This document shows, piece after piece, positions 1-8,227 of a stretch of DNA of 64,000 nucleotides. The notes under the pieces were generated by a model that saw only the letters and a program-made list of their open reading frames with translations, did no database searches and had not been told where the DNA came from. How positions within the stretch are numbered: position 1 is the first letter of the stretch; the number at the start of each line of letters is the position of its first letter. The position numbers and the translations under genes are program-made. Origin of the DNA: Mesorhizobium sp. DCY119 (GTDB taxonomy: Bacteria; Pseudomonadota; Alphaproteobacteria; Rhizobiales; Rhizobiaceae); NCBI RefSeq assembly GCF_003590645.1, contig NZ_CP031834.1, positions 3,472,501 through 3,536,500 on the forward strand, read 5' to 3'.

Positions 1-57
1 ACGCTGGATATCGCCGAGTTCGTGGCGCTGGCGAATGCCGTGTCGCGCAAGGATTGA
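1..57 (+). CDS. C-terminal end of a gene entering from the left, probably rsmA (16S rRNA dimethyladenosine transferase)
   Basis: Only 18 codons are present before a TGA stop at 55-57. They read LDIAEFVALANAVSRKD, a short amphipathic helix ending in a basic tail. RsmA/KsgA proteins commonly finish with a helix of this kind (…FVALANAL…), and rsmA often sits close to gmk in Rhizobiales, so rsmA is the best guess. The fragment is too short to be certain. The downstream gene starts two bases after the stop. Confidence 0.45.
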   Translation, partial: TLDIAEFVALANAVSRKD

Positions 58-59
58 CA

Positions 60-401
60 ATGCAGAGCCTCGGCGTGGTCCCTCGACTTTTCCCGCTTGT
101 CGAGACCGGGCAGAAAACCAGCACAATCCGCTGGCGCGAAACCCGGATCGAACCGGGCTACATGCGCTATGTCTGCGACGGTGACGCCGCGAAGACAGCA
201 ATCGTCTGGGTCACTCGCTGCACCGACCTGCCGCTATCCGAGGCGGCGGCCTTTGTCGGGCGCGAGGCGGAATGGCCGAAGGATGTCATGCTGGAAGGCA
301 TGCGCGAGCACTATCCGGAAATAGAATGGACGGACATCGTCCAGATCATCGAGCACCTGACGCCCGCCGAAACAGCCAGGCGTCCGGATTTCCCGGCCTG
401 A
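60..401 (+). CDS. ASCH-domain protein (PUA-like RNA-binding fold)
   Basis: A 113-residue protein. The N-terminal half carries the G-x-K-x-x-T-x-R signature typical of ASCH domains (GQKTSTIRWRE near residues 18-28), followed by alternating beta strands; the C-terminal third is helical and acidic. ASCH domains are PUA-like and are thought to bind RNA or modified nucleotides, but no specific substrate can be assigned. ATG at 60 is preferred to TTG at 54, which would overlap the preceding stop. The gene faces gmk convergently, with 15 bp between the stop codons. Confidence 0.7.
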   Translation: MQSLGVVPRLFPLVETGQKTSTIRWRETRIEPGYMRYVCDGDAAKTAIVWVTRCTDLPLSEAAAFVGREAEWPKDVMLEGMREHYPEIEWTDIVQIIEHLTPAETARRPDFPA

Positions 402-416
402 CTTCGGCTGGGAAAA

Positions 417-1061
417 CTACAATTTCTCGTCCAGCAAGCCTGAGATGAAATCGAACAGGCCGGGCCGGCGGTCGCGGCGCAGGCGCTCGGCTGCAACGAT
501 CGCTCTGACCTCGGCGTAAGCCTGGTTCAGGTCGTGATTGACGACGACGAAATCATATTCCTTCCAATGCTCGATCTCTTCGCGTGCATTCTGCAGGCGC
601 TTTTCGATCGCCGCGTCGGCGTCCTCGGCGCGGCGCTTCAGCCGTGCCTTCAGTTCCGCCATCGACGGCGGCAGGATGAAGATCGAGACGATGTCGACCC
701 GCATCTTGTCCTTGAGCTGAAGCGCGCCCTGCCAGTCGATGTCGAAAAGCATGTCGCGGCCTTCCGCCATCGCCGCCTCGACCGGCTCGCGTGGCGTGGC
801 GTAATAGTTGCCGTGCACCTCGGCCCATTCGAGCAGCGCATCGGAATCGCGCAGGCGCTCGAAATCACGCTGCGTCACGAAATGGTAGTGCACGCCGTCG
901 ATCTCGCTGCCGCGGCGCGGACGTGTCGTGACGCTGACCGACAGGCTAAGTGCCGGGTCTTTCTCCAGCAGATTGCGCGCAATGGTCGACTTTCCGGCCC
1001 CGGAAGGGGACGACAGCACCAGCATGAGGCCACGGCGGCGAATATTGGTCTCAGCGGCCAT
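417..1061 (-). CDS. gmk: Guanylate kinase
   Basis: A 214-residue cytosolic enzyme that phosphorylates GMP to GDP with ATP in purine nucleotide synthesis. A P-loop ([10 protein letters not shown]) lies at about residues 17-26, followed by the GMP-binding segment [17 protein letters not shown] and the [10 protein letters not shown] segment of the family. Length fits the usual 205-215 residues. It lies 6 bp downstream of the yicC homologue on the same strand, so the two are probably co-transcribed. Confidence 0.98.
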   Translation of the reverse strand: MAAETNIRRRGLMLVLSSPSGAGKSTIARNLLEKDPALSLSVSVTTRPRRGSEIDGVHYHFVTQRDFERLRDSDALLEWAEVHGNYYATPREPVEAAMAEGRDMLFDIDWQGALQLKDKMRVDIVSIFILPPSMAELKARLKRRAEDADAAIEKRLQNAREEIEHWKEYDFVVVNHDLNQAYAEVRAIVAAERLRRDRRPGLFDFISGLLDEKL

Positions 1062-1067
1062 AGGCCA

Positions 1068-1958
1068 TTACTCCAGATTTTGAACCTGCTCGCGAAACTG
1101 GTCGACGACGGCCTTGAGCTCCAGCCCGATGGCTGTAACAGCGGCAGCGTTCGATTTCGAGCATAAGGTATTCGATTCGCGGTTAAATTCCTGTGCCAGG
1201 AAGTCGAGCTTGCGGCCGATAGAGCCACCGCCCGAGAGCAGCGCCCTGCCCGAAGCCACATGGGTCTTGAGCCGGTCGATCTCCTCGCGGATATCGGCCT
1301 TGGTCGCCAGAAACGCCGCTTCCTGATGCAGGCGGCCTTCGTCGAGATTACTGGCGGCATCCATCAGAAGCGCGATCTGCTCGGCGATCCGCGCGCGGAT
1401 GACGGCAGGTTCGCGCGACGGATCGGCCTCGGCCTTGAGCGTCAACGCCTCTATCGTGTCGATATGGCCAAGCAGAAGATCGCCCAGCGCCTTCCCTTCA
1501 GCCTGGCGTGCCTGTTCCAGCCCGGTCAAGGCGGCGTCGAGCGCGCTCAGCACCGCTGCGTCCAGGCTGGCCCGCGTCTCCTCGGTCTCCGTCGTCTCGG
1601 GTATGTCCAGCACACCGCGCAGGGCGAGCAGCCCGTCCGCCGTTGGCGGGGAGGCTCCGAACTGCTCCTGCAGGCGCTTTGCCAGCCCCGCCAGATCCTT
1701 GAGAAGGACTTCGTTGACGACCGGAGACACCAGCATGCCGGCAGCGCGCGTGATCGTGAGCGTCACCTGCATATTGCCGCGCGAAAAGCGCTTCTGCACG
1801 GCCTGGCGCGCCTGCGGCTCCAGCCTCTCGAAACCCTGCGGCAGCCGGAACCGTGCCTCGACGCTCTTGCCGTTCACCGATTTCAGTTCCCAGGCAATCG
1901 CCGTGCCATCATGCTCGGCCGAAGCGCGAGAAAAGCCCGTCATGCTCTGCAATGTCAT
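1068..1958 (-). CDS. YicC-family endoribonuclease
   Basis: A 296-residue protein beginning MTLQSMTGFSR, the hallmark start of the YicC/YloC family, and ending with the family's conserved C-terminal block (GRKLDFLAQEFNRESNT near residues 247-263, then AVTAIGLELKAVVDQFREQVQNLE). E. coli YicC is an endoribonuclease implicated in RNA turnover; the role here is inferred from homology. The start is preceded by a GGGCGAGGG ribosome-binding site. It is the upstream partner of gmk, an arrangement seen in many proteobacteria. Confidence 0.95.
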   Translation of the reverse strand: MTLQSMTGFSRASAEHDGTAIAWELKSVNGKSVEARFRLPQGFERLEPQARQAVQKRFSRGNMQVTLTITRAAGMLVSPVVNEVLLKDLAGLAKRLQEQFGASPPTADGLLALRGVLDIPETTETEETRASLDAAVLSALDAALTGLEQARQAEGKALGDLLLGHIDTIEALTLKAEADPSREPAVIRARIAEQIALLMDAASNLDEGRLHQEAAFLATKADIREEIDRLKTHVASGRALLSGGGSIGRKLDFLAQEFNRESNTLCSKSNAAAVTAIGLELKAVVDQFREQVQNLE

Positions 1959-1981
1959 CCCTCGCCCCCTCTCCGTGCCTG

Positions 1982-2083
1982 GAGCGGTTCAGTTTTTGAT
2001 AGAATCGTTGAACCGCTCTAAGTATTTGTTTTTACGTAATTCCGGACGGAAAGCCGTTTCACGCTTTTCCTGGAATTCCTCTA
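1982..2083. repeat. Dispersed intergenic palindromic repeat, copy 1
   Basis: The spacer between mltG and yicC holds a composite palindromic element. GAGCGGTTCA (1982-1991) and TGAACCGCTC (2009-2018) are perfect 10-bp inverted arms. A second part runs from AATTCC (2038-2043) to GGAATT (2072-2077), enclosing GGAAAGCC and CGCTTTTCC arms. The second part recurs in reverse orientation at 10167-10212. This has the look of the small mosaic repeats of rhizobial genomes; I cannot assign it to a named family without a search. Confidence 0.7.
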
Positions 2084-2174
2084 ACGGCAAAGTCGCGGAA
2101 ATCCGCTTCTGCAAATGCGGCGGGCCGGCAAGCGGCCCGATACAGACTGATCATCGTGTAGAAACAGCGGGTTC

Positions 2175-3374
2175 CTATTGCGCCGCAGGTGCCGGCGCGC
2201 CCTCTGTCGTTCCTTGCGTTTCCCCAGCTTTGGCGGCTTCTTCGGCCTGCTTCTTCTGTACGGCGCGCCACCGCGCCACATTCTCGTTGTGCTCGTTGAG
2301 CGATTTCGCAAAGACGTGCCCGCCGGTGCCGTCAGCGACAAAGTAGAGATCATCGGTTTTCGACGGGTTGGCGACCGCCTCAAGCGAAGCTTTGCCCGGA
2401 TTGGCGATCGGCGTCGGCGGCAGGCCGTTGATGACATAGGTGTTGTAGGGCGTCGGCTTCTGGATGTCGGACTGGTAGATCGGCCGGTCGGAAGGCCGGC
2501 CCTTGCCGCCGAACAGACCGTAGAGAATGGTCGGGTCGGACTGCAGCCGCATATTCTTGTTCAGGCGGTTTATGAACACCGCGGCAACCCGCGAGCGCTC
2601 GTCGTTGCGGCCTGTTTCCTTCTCCACGATGGAAGCCAGCGTGACAAATTCGTTGATATCGGCCAGCGGCAGATCAGGCGAGCGGCGGTCCCAAATGTCT
2701 TCGACGAGTTGCTTCTGGTGGGCCAGCATTTTGTCGATGATCTGCTGGCGCGTCGCGCCCCGCATGAAACGCTGCGTGTCCGTGGCCAGGCTGCCTTCCG
2801 GCGGCAGTGTCGCCGGCATGTCGCCGGTCAGCGCGTCCTGTTCGGCGATGCGCTGGAACGCCTGTTCGACGGTCAGGCCCTCGGGAATCGTCAGCGAATA
2901 CATCACCGACTTGCCGCTCTTGAGCAGTTCCATAACCTCATGCATGGAAGCGCCCGGCTTGATCTCGTATTCGCCGGTCTTCAGCGCCATGTCGTTGCCA
3001 TAGGCGCGCACACCAAGGCGGAAGATGCGCGCATCGCTGATCAGACCGCGACGCTCGAGCTGGTCGGCGATGTCCTGGACACCAGTGCCGGGCTTGACCA
3101 TAAAGGTCTGCGCCGTAGTCGTCGGGCCGGGGCCTTCGAATTCACGCTTGCCGAAATAGACCGCACCGCCGGCCACGATGACCGCCAGAATCACCAGCGA
3201 AAGCATGAAGTTGAGGAACACAACGAACTGATTACGCGAGGCGCGCGAGCGCGTGCGTTTCGGCGGCGGCGTGCCCTGTTCCGGGCGCAGTGCTTCGCTG
3301 GCGCTCTTCGGAACGATCGGTTTAGGCGGCTCGGGACGCCGGCCGAATTCGCCGTCGGAAGGATTGGTGTTCAT
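2175..3374 (-). CDS. mltG: Endolytic murein transglycosylase MltG (YceG-like)
   Basis: A 399-residue inner-membrane protein. A basic cytoplasmic tail of about 50 residues precedes one membrane segment (about 51-74), then a LysM-like part (VKPGTGVQDIADQL) and the catalytic YceG domain with ASIVEKETG at about 247-255, which contains the catalytic Glu, and YNTYVINGLPPTPI further on. MltG cuts nascent peptidoglycan strands and is thought to end glycan polymerisation. The C-terminus adds an Ala/Pro-rich tail. In many bacteria mltG lies beside fabF and acpP, as here. Confidence 0.96.
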   Translation of the reverse strand: MNTNPSDGEFGRRPEPPKPIVPKSASEALRPEQGTPPPKRTRSRASRNQFVVFLNFMLSLVILAVIVAGGAVYFGKREFEGPGPTTTAQTFMVKPGTGVQDIADQLERRGLISDARIFRLGVRAYGNDMALKTGEYEIKPGASMHEVMELLKSGKSVMYSLTIPEGLTVEQAFQRIAEQDALTGDMPATLPPEGSLATDTQRFMRGATRQQIIDKMLAHQKQLVEDIWDRRSPDLPLADINEFVTLASIVEKETGRNDERSRVAAVFINRLNKNMRLQSDPTILYGLFGGKGRPSDRPIYQSDIQKPTPYNTYVINGLPPTPIANPGKASLEAVANPSKTDDLYFVADGTGGHVFAKSLNEHNENVARWRAVQKKQAEEAAKAGETQGTTEGAPAPAAQ

Positions 3375-3486
3375 AGCGCCTCAACACTTTGCAATCAGAC
3401 GAATCCCCACCGAGAAAAGGGTCGAAGGCAGACCCTAGGCACGAATATGTCAAAATTCGCGGCGAAACGGCCCTATTTGGCAGCCG

Positions 3487-4749
3487 TCAGCCGTTATAGC
3501 GCTGGAAAACCAGCGACGCATTCGTTCCGCCGAAACCAAAGGAATTGGACAGCGCTACATCGATCTGGCGCTCGCGCGCCTTGTTCGGCACGAGGTCGAT
3601 TGCCGTTTCGCGTTCTGGATTGTCCAGATTGATCGTCGGCGGCGCGATGTTGTCGCGAATGGCAAGCACCGAAAAGATCGCCTCGGCGGCACCGGCCGCA
3701 CCCAAAAGGTGGCCGATCGCCGACTTCGTCGACGACATCGAAATCTTCGACGCAGCATTGCCGACCAGCCGCTCGACCGCGCCAAGCTCGATCGTGTCGG
3801 CCATGGTCGATGTGCCGTGGGCGTTGATGTAGTCGACATCCGCCGGCTGCAGGTTGGCGCGTTTGAGCGCAGCGGTCATGCAGCGGAAAGCGCCATCGCC
3901 GTCCTCGGCCGGAGCCGTGATGTGGTAGGCATCGCCGGTCAGGCCGTAACCCGTCACCTCGGCATAAATCTTGGCGCCGCGCGCCTTTGCGTGCTCGAGC
4001 TCTTCGAGCACCACGACACCGGCGCCCTCGCCCATGACGAAACCATCGCGGTCGCGGTCATAGGGGCGTGAAGCCTGTTCGGGCGTGTCGTTGCGATCGG
4101 TGGAAAGCGCCTTGCAGGCGGCGAAACCGGCAAGCGAAAGCCGCGTCACGGGCGCTTCGGCACCGCCGGCCAGCATCACGTCGGCATCGCCGAATATGAT
4201 CAGCCGGGCCGCGTCGCCGATGGCATGTGCGCCCGTCGAGCAGGCGGTCACCACGGCGTGATTCGGGCCCTTCAGCCCGTGCCGGATGGAGACCTGGCCG
4301 GAGACCAGATTGATGATCTGCCCGGGAATGAAGAAGGGGCTGATGCGGCGCGGCCCACGCTCCTTGAGAATGAGCGCATTTTCCGCGATGCCCTCGATGC
4401 CGCCGATGCCGGAACCGATCATCACGCCGGTGGCGTGCTGTTCCTCGGGGGTCTTGGGTTCCCAGCCGGAATCCTTGAGCGCTTCATCGGCGGCCGCAAT
4501 CCCGTAAAGGATGAAGTCGCCGATCTTGCGCAGTTCCTTCGGCTCCAGATAGGCTTCCGGGCTGAAGGTGGCGTTGCTGCCGTCGCCACGCGGAATCACA
4601 TGCGCGATCTTGCAGGCAAGATCCTCGACCTCGAATTCCGTGATCTTCCTGGCGGCGCTCTTGCCGCTCAGGATTTCTTTCCAGCCATGTTCCACGCCAA
4701 CGCCAAAAGGCGAAAGCAGACCCATGCCGGTGACGACGACACGCCTCAT
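3487..4749 (-). CDS. fabF: Beta-ketoacyl-ACP synthase II
   Basis: A 420-residue condensing enzyme of type II fatty-acid synthesis that extends acyl-ACP with malonyl-ACP. The Cys-His-His triad is visible: C170 in TACSTGAHAIG, H311 in NAHGTST and H347 in AIGHLLGAAGA. Length is normal for FabF and longer than FabH. It lies 37 bp downstream of acpP on the same strand, the classic acpP-fabF pair, and upstream of mltG. Confidence 0.98.
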   Translation of the reverse strand: MRRVVVTGMGLLSPFGVGVEHGWKEILSGKSAARKITEFEVEDLACKIAHVIPRGDGSNATFSPEAYLEPKELRKIGDFILYGIAAADEALKDSGWEPKTPEEQHATGVMIGSGIGGIEGIAENALILKERGPRRISPFFIPGQIINLVSGQVSIRHGLKGPNHAVVTACSTGAHAIGDAARLIIFGDADVMLAGGAEAPVTRLSLAGFAACKALSTDRNDTPEQASRPYDRDRDGFVMGEGAGVVVLEELEHAKARGAKIYAEVTGYGLTGDAYHITAPAEDGDGAFRCMTAALKRANLQPADVDYINAHGTSTMADTIELGAVERLVGNAASKISMSSTKSAIGHLLGAAGAAEAIFSVLAIRDNIAPPTINLDNPERETAIDLVPNKARERQIDVALSNSFGFGGTNASLVFQRYNG

Positions 4750-4786
4750 AGCGATACTCTCGGAAATGCTGACTGCTGACTAGGCG

Positions 4787-5023
4787 TCAGGCCGAGGCCT
4801 TGTCGATGTACTTGACGGCGTCGCCGACGGTCAGAATCGTCTCGGCTGCATCGTCAGGGATTTCAACGCCGAATTCTTCTTCGAAGGCCATGACGAGTTC
4901 GACCGTGTCAAGGCTGTCCGCGCCGAGATCATCGATGAAGCTGGCGGCTTCCGTTACCTTGTCGGCCTCGACGCCGAGATGTTCGACAACGATCTTCTTG
5001 ACGCGCTCTGCGGTGTCACTCAT
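4787..5023 (-). CDS. acpP: Acyl carrier protein
   Basis: A 78-residue acidic carrier protein. The phosphopantetheine attachment serine is S37 in [10 protein letters not shown], and the rest matches housekeeping AcpP ([16 protein letters not shown]). The prosthetic group would be added by AcpS, whose gene is at 61120-61521. It precedes fabF and is separated from fabG and fabD by an inserted toxin-antitoxin module. A GAGG ribosome-binding site precedes the start. Confidence 0.98.
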   Translation of the reverse strand: MSDTAERVKKIVVEHLGVEADKVTEAASFIDDLGADSLDTVELVMAFEEEFGVEIPDDAAETILTVGDAVKYIDKASA

Positions 5024-5053
5024 TTGGGCATCCTCGTCTCTTGTTGTTCGTCT

Positions 5054-5082
5054 TCGTTAACGGCACGACTGCCGCTAATCAA
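5054..5082 (-). promoter_or_regulatory. acpP: Candidate acpP promoter
   Basis: On the minus strand TTGATT (5077-5082) and TAACGA (5054-5059) are spaced by 17 bp, about 30 bp upstream of the acpP start. The -35 box is reasonable and the -10 box is weak, as is usual for alphaproteobacterial housekeeping promoters. No transcript evidence is available. Confidence 0.35.
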
Positions 5083-5458
5083 GTTGAAAGATGTTCCCTC
5101 CCGGGAACGTAGCGGCAATGGCAGGAAGTTTGCCGAAATCGCCGCGTTGATGGCCGCATTACACGAAAAGACGCCCGCGTCCAATGCGAAAACGCCTGAA
5201 TTGGCCGTCGTGGGGCGTGAACCCTGTTAAGAATTAGCCTGACCCGAGTCAGGCGAAGTGACTTTCGGCTCCGCCGGAAACAATAACCCCAGCGGCGTGT
5301 GAAGCAAGTGGCGCGAGGTGTGTAGAGATTCGGGTCAGGGCGAGCTGAAATGGGGTTGCCGCAGGCAACAAGCGGAGTGGACATTCAGGTCCATGAGCAT
5401 CGGAAGCGGCATTAGGTAGCACAACTACCGGGGCTGCCTTACGTTCCACCCCAGCCTT
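5083..5458. other. Gene-free stretch between acpP and the toxin gene
   Basis: About 375 bp with no convincing gene. Two minus-strand open frames (5079-5384 and 5249-5449) overlap in different frames, are Pro/Arg/Ala rich, and show no domain or clear ribosome-binding site. The segment from about 5235 to 5445 has a run of short complementary words (for example GTTGCC GCA GGCAAC at 5355-5369) that could fold as RNA. It could be a structured RNA, a decayed gene or a repeat-derived piece. Confidence 0.4.
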
Positions 5459-5773
5459 TCATCGTCCGAACAACTCTGAATGTGTGCCGAGCCTGACGAA
5501 TTCGACAAAATTGTCATCGGCATCATAGACCAGGAGAAAATCGCCGCCGATATGGGCTTCCCTCGCCCCTTTCCACTCGTTACCGGAAAGCTCGTGATCG
5601 GCCCACTCTGCTCCCAAAGGCTTTTTCAGGATGATCAGCGTCATCAACTCGATGGCGCGATTCATATCCATTTTCCCGGCCTTGTTGTACCGGTCCCAGT
5701 CTTTTCGAAATTCCTTGGTATAGTCAGACGCTCTCGGAAGAGGGGCTCGTCTAGCGGCGCTTGGCTTTTTCAA
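5459..5773 (-). CDS. YafQ-family mRNA interferase toxin (type II TA)
   Basis: A 104-residue RelE/ParE-superfamily toxin of the YafQ branch, predicted to cut mRNA on the ribosome. E. coli YafQ active-site residues H50, H63, D67 and H87 align with H60, H74, D78 and H98 here, with the last three at identical spacing. The fourth YafQ residue, W68, is Phe79. The motifs DHELSG, EWKGAREAHI and LGTHSELFG are typical. Its start overlaps the upstream antitoxin by 23 bp. The N-terminal 15 residues are basic and variable, so a later start is possible. Confidence 0.9.
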   Translation of the reverse strand: MKKPSAARRAPLPRASDYTKEFRKDWDRYNKAGKMDMNRAIELMTLIILKKPLGAEWADHELSGNEWKGAREAHIGGDFLLVYDADDNFVEFVRLGTHSELFGR

Positions 5774-6068
5774 GTTGTTTCCCCGCAGAACTTACCTTCT
5801 TGCCGTCGAGATCAGCGAAAAGCTCGTCAGGCGTCGCAAAGCGAGCCCTGCTTGCCTTCCTGATCTCACGAGCCTCGGCAAGGGCGGCACGGGTTGTTTC
5901 GTTGGGAACCTTGAGTTCAAGAGGAAAGCTCTGGCTCACGACGACACGATGAAGAAACATCCGAACGGCGTCTGAAACCGAAAGACCGAACGATCCAAGA
6001 ACCGAGGAGGCCTCGTCACGAATGTCATCATCGACCCGAACGTGAATCATTTTGGTGTTGGCAGCCAT
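5751..6068 (-). CDS. RelB/DinJ-family antitoxin
   Basis: A 105-residue protein with an N-terminal ribbon-helix-helix (MIHVRVDDDIRDEASSVLGSFGLSVSDAVRMFLHRV, about residues 8-43) like DinJ, followed by a helical toxin-binding tail rich in Lys, Arg and Ala. DinJ is the natural partner of YafQ, matching the gene that overlaps its 3' end. The antitoxin comes first, as usual. An AAGGAG ribosome-binding site stands 7 bp before the ATG. A palindromic operator candidate and a hairpin lie upstream. Confidence 0.9.
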   Translation of the reverse strand: MAANTKMIHVRVDDDIRDEASSVLGSFGLSVSDAVRMFLHRVVVSQSFPLELKVPNETTRAALAEAREIRKASRARFATPDELFADLDGKKVSSAGKQLEKAKRR

Positions 6069-6103
6069 GCTAAGACTCCTTGTAGCAGGTAACTCGCTGG
6101 ACG

Positions 6104-6121
6104 GGTCGCTCCGCAGCGACC
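6104..6121 (-). promoter_or_regulatory. Hairpin in the antitoxin 5' leader
   Basis: GGTCGCT (6104-6110) and AGCGACC (6115-6121) form a perfect 7-bp stem with a 4-nt loop, about 35 bp upstream of the antitoxin start. It has no trailing T-run, so it is not an intrinsic terminator. It could be a 5' stabilising hairpin or part of the operator. Confidence 0.4.
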
Positions 6122-6146
6122 TGACCAGCTAGCTGTCAACACAATA

Positions 6147-6166
6147 TGTATCTCAAATGAGATGCA
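6147..6166. promoter_or_regulatory. Candidate antitoxin operator
   Basis: ATCTCA (6150-6155) and TGAGAT (6158-6163) are perfect 6-bp arms around AA; the symmetry extends to 9-bp arms with one mismatch (6147-6166). It lies about 80 bp upstream of the antitoxin, where DinJ/RelB-type proteins usually bind for autoregulation. A TTGACA-like word lies just inside (6134-6139, minus strand). Confidence 0.45.
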
Positions 6167-6266
6167 ATCAAGGCCTACAGTTGAATCTGGCTTCCGCTAC
6201 CCAATCCGGGACAGATGCGCAGAAAATGCCATTTGCAGGCCGTCATGGCGCGAAGATCAGCGCACC

Positions 6267-7004
6267 TCAGATCATCGCCATGCCGCCGTTCACATGAATC
6301 GTCTGGCCGGTGATATAGGCGGCTTCGTTGGACGCCAGATAGACCACCGCCGAGGCGACTTCGGCGCCCGTTCCCATGCGGCGGGTCGGGATGGCGGCCA
6401 TGATCGCCTCTTTCTGCTTGTCGTTCAGCTTTTCGGTCATGGCTGATTCGATGAAGCCGGGCGCGACGCAATTGACGGTGACGTTGCGGGTGGCGATCTC
6501 CTGCGCCAGCGACTTCGAGAATCCGATCATGCCAGCCTTGGAGGCGCAGTAATTGGCCTGGCCGGGATTGCCGGTAACGCCGACGACGGAGCTGATATTG
6601 ATGATGCGGCCATTGCGGCGGCGCATCATGGGGTGCGTCAGTTCACGCGTCAGGCGGAACACCGCCGTCAAATTGACCTCGATGACGGCATCCCAGTCGG
6701 CGTCGGACATGCGCACGAACAGGCCGTCCTTGGTGATGCCGGCATTGTTGACGAGGATGTCGACGCCTTCGAGATCGGCTTCTGCCTTCTGGCCAAGCGC
6801 CTTGACCTCGTCGCGATCCGACAGGTTCGCCGGAAACAGCTTTACGCGGTCGCCGAGCTCGGCAGCCAGCGCCTCGAGCTTCTCAACCCGCGTGCCATGA
6901 AGGCCGACGGTCGCGCCCTGCGCATGAAGCGCGCGGGCGACTGCCTCGCCAATGCCTCCGGTTGCCCCGGTGACGAGTGCCTTGCGGCCGGTCAGATCGA
7001 ACAT
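6267..7004 (-). CDS. fabG: 3-oxoacyl-ACP reductase
   Basis: A 245-residue NADPH-dependent short-chain reductase of the fatty-acid elongation cycle. TGATGGIGE at 12-20 is the cofactor-binding motif, NNAG is at 86-89, and the catalytic residues are S139, Y152 and K156 in the YCASK motif. The start at 7004 is chosen because GAAGGAG lies 8-10 bp upstream and MFDLTGRKALVTG is the usual FabG start; an 11-residue longer frame is less likely. It follows fabD by 57 bp. Confidence 0.97.
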   Translation of the reverse strand: MFDLTGRKALVTGATGGIGEAVARALHAQGATVGLHGTRVEKLEALAAELGDRVKLFPANLSDRDEVKALGQKAEADLEGVDILVNNAGITKDGLFVRMSDADWDAVIEVNLTAVFRLTRELTHPMMRRRNGRIINISSVVGVTGNPGQANYCASKAGMIGFSKSLAQEIATRNVTVNCVAPGFIESAMTEKLNDKQKEAIMAAIPTRRMGTGAEVASAVVYLASNEAAYITGQTIHVNGGMAMI

Positions 7005-7061
7005 TTTTTGACTCTCCTTCAAGAGCACACCCTTCACACGGGTGGGGTCATTGGTTTTTGG

Positions 7062-8003
7062 TCAGGCCAGCGCCGCAATGACGGCATCGACATCGGCCGG
7101 GTTGTTGACGGCTGCGGTGGCGATTTCCTTGTTGATACGCCGTGCGAGGCCGGAAAGCACCTTGCCCGCCCCCACTTCATAAAGCGTGGTCACGCCGTTT
7201 GCGCCGAACCATTCCACCGTTTCGCGCCAGCGCACGCGGCCGGTCACCTGCTCGACGAGGCGGGCGGCGATCTCGTCCGGATCGCTCAGCGGCCGGACGA
7301 CGACATTGGCCACGACCGGCACCGAAGGCACGTTCTTCGTCACGCCGGCCAGCGCCTCGCGCATGGCGTCAGCAGCAGGGCCCATCAGAGCGGAATGGAA
7401 CGGTGCGGAGACAGAAAGCATCAGCGCGCGCTTGGCGCCCTTTTCCGTGCACAGCTTTGCCGCCAGCTCGACGGCGGCCTTGGCGCCCGAAATAACCAGC
7501 TGCCCGCCGCCATTATCATTGGCGATCTGGCAGACCGAATTTTGCGCCGCTTCAGCGCAGGCGGCTTCCACGTCGTCCTGCTCAAGCCCGATGATTGCAG
7601 CCATCGCGCCCTCGCCCACCGGCACGGCGGCCTGCATGGCATTGCCGCGAATGCGCAGCAGCCGTGCCGCGTCGCCAATCGAGAATGTGCCGGCAGCGGC
7701 AAGTGCCGAATATTCGCCGAGCGAATGGCCGGCAACGTAGGCGACCTTGTCCTTCAGCGAAAAGCCGCGCGCTTCCAGTGCCCGGATCGCGGCCATCGAC
7801 ACGGCCATCAGCGCCGGCTGCGCGTTTGCGGTCAGCGTCAGCGTCTCTTCGGGGCCGTCCCACATGATCTGTGAAAGCTTCTGGCCCAGCGCCTCGTCGA
7901 CCTCGTCGAACACCGCGCGAGCCTCCGGAAAGGCCTCCGCCAGGTCCTTGCCCATGCCCACGGCCTGGCTGCCCTGGCCTGGAAAGGTGAATGCAACGGC
8001 CAT
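7062..8003 (-). CDS. fabD: Malonyl-CoA:ACP transacylase
   Basis: A 313-residue acyltransferase loading malonate onto ACP. FPGQGSQ lies at 7-13, the nucleophile is S94 in GHSLGEYSAL, and the partner histidine is H203 in APFHSALM. Length is normal. It is the first gene of a fabD-fabG unit on the minus strand, with acpP-fabF farther downstream beyond the toxin-antitoxin pair. Confidence 0.98.
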   Translation of the reverse strand: MAVAFTFPGQGSQAVGMGKDLAEAFPEARAVFDEVDEALGQKLSQIMWDGPEETLTLTANAQPALMAVSMAAIRALEARGFSLKDKVAYVAGHSLGEYSALAAAGTFSIGDAARLLRIRGNAMQAAVPVGEGAMAAIIGLEQDDVEAACAEAAQNSVCQIANDNGGGQLVISGAKAAVELAAKLCTEKGAKRALMLSVSAPFHSALMGPAADAMREALAGVTKNVPSVPVVANVVVRPLSDPDEIAARLVEQVTGRVRWRETVEWFGANGVTTLYEVGAGKVLSGLARRINKEIATAAVNNPADVDAVIAALA

Positions 8004-8227
8004 GTCCCGCTCCCGGATTTGTTTTTCGGAAAGGCCCTGTGGCGCAGGAAAGCCGACCGAGTCAAGGCCACAGATCGTGAAGCGCGGCTGCTATCTACCT
8101 GCCGCTACATGAAAAAATGCAACAGTAATTTACCGGCGGCCTTCCCATTTTGAACACAGACGCTAGATTTTGTGACGGTTCGATGACAGTGAGATGACGG
8201 TTTTGTTTCGCGTTCGAGGTTCGTGAG

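Noticed and set aside
534-1166. Long plus-strand frames across gmk and yicC
   Set aside because: They are shadows in GC-rich DNA: the opposite strand encodes clear Gmk and YicC, and the products have no domain.
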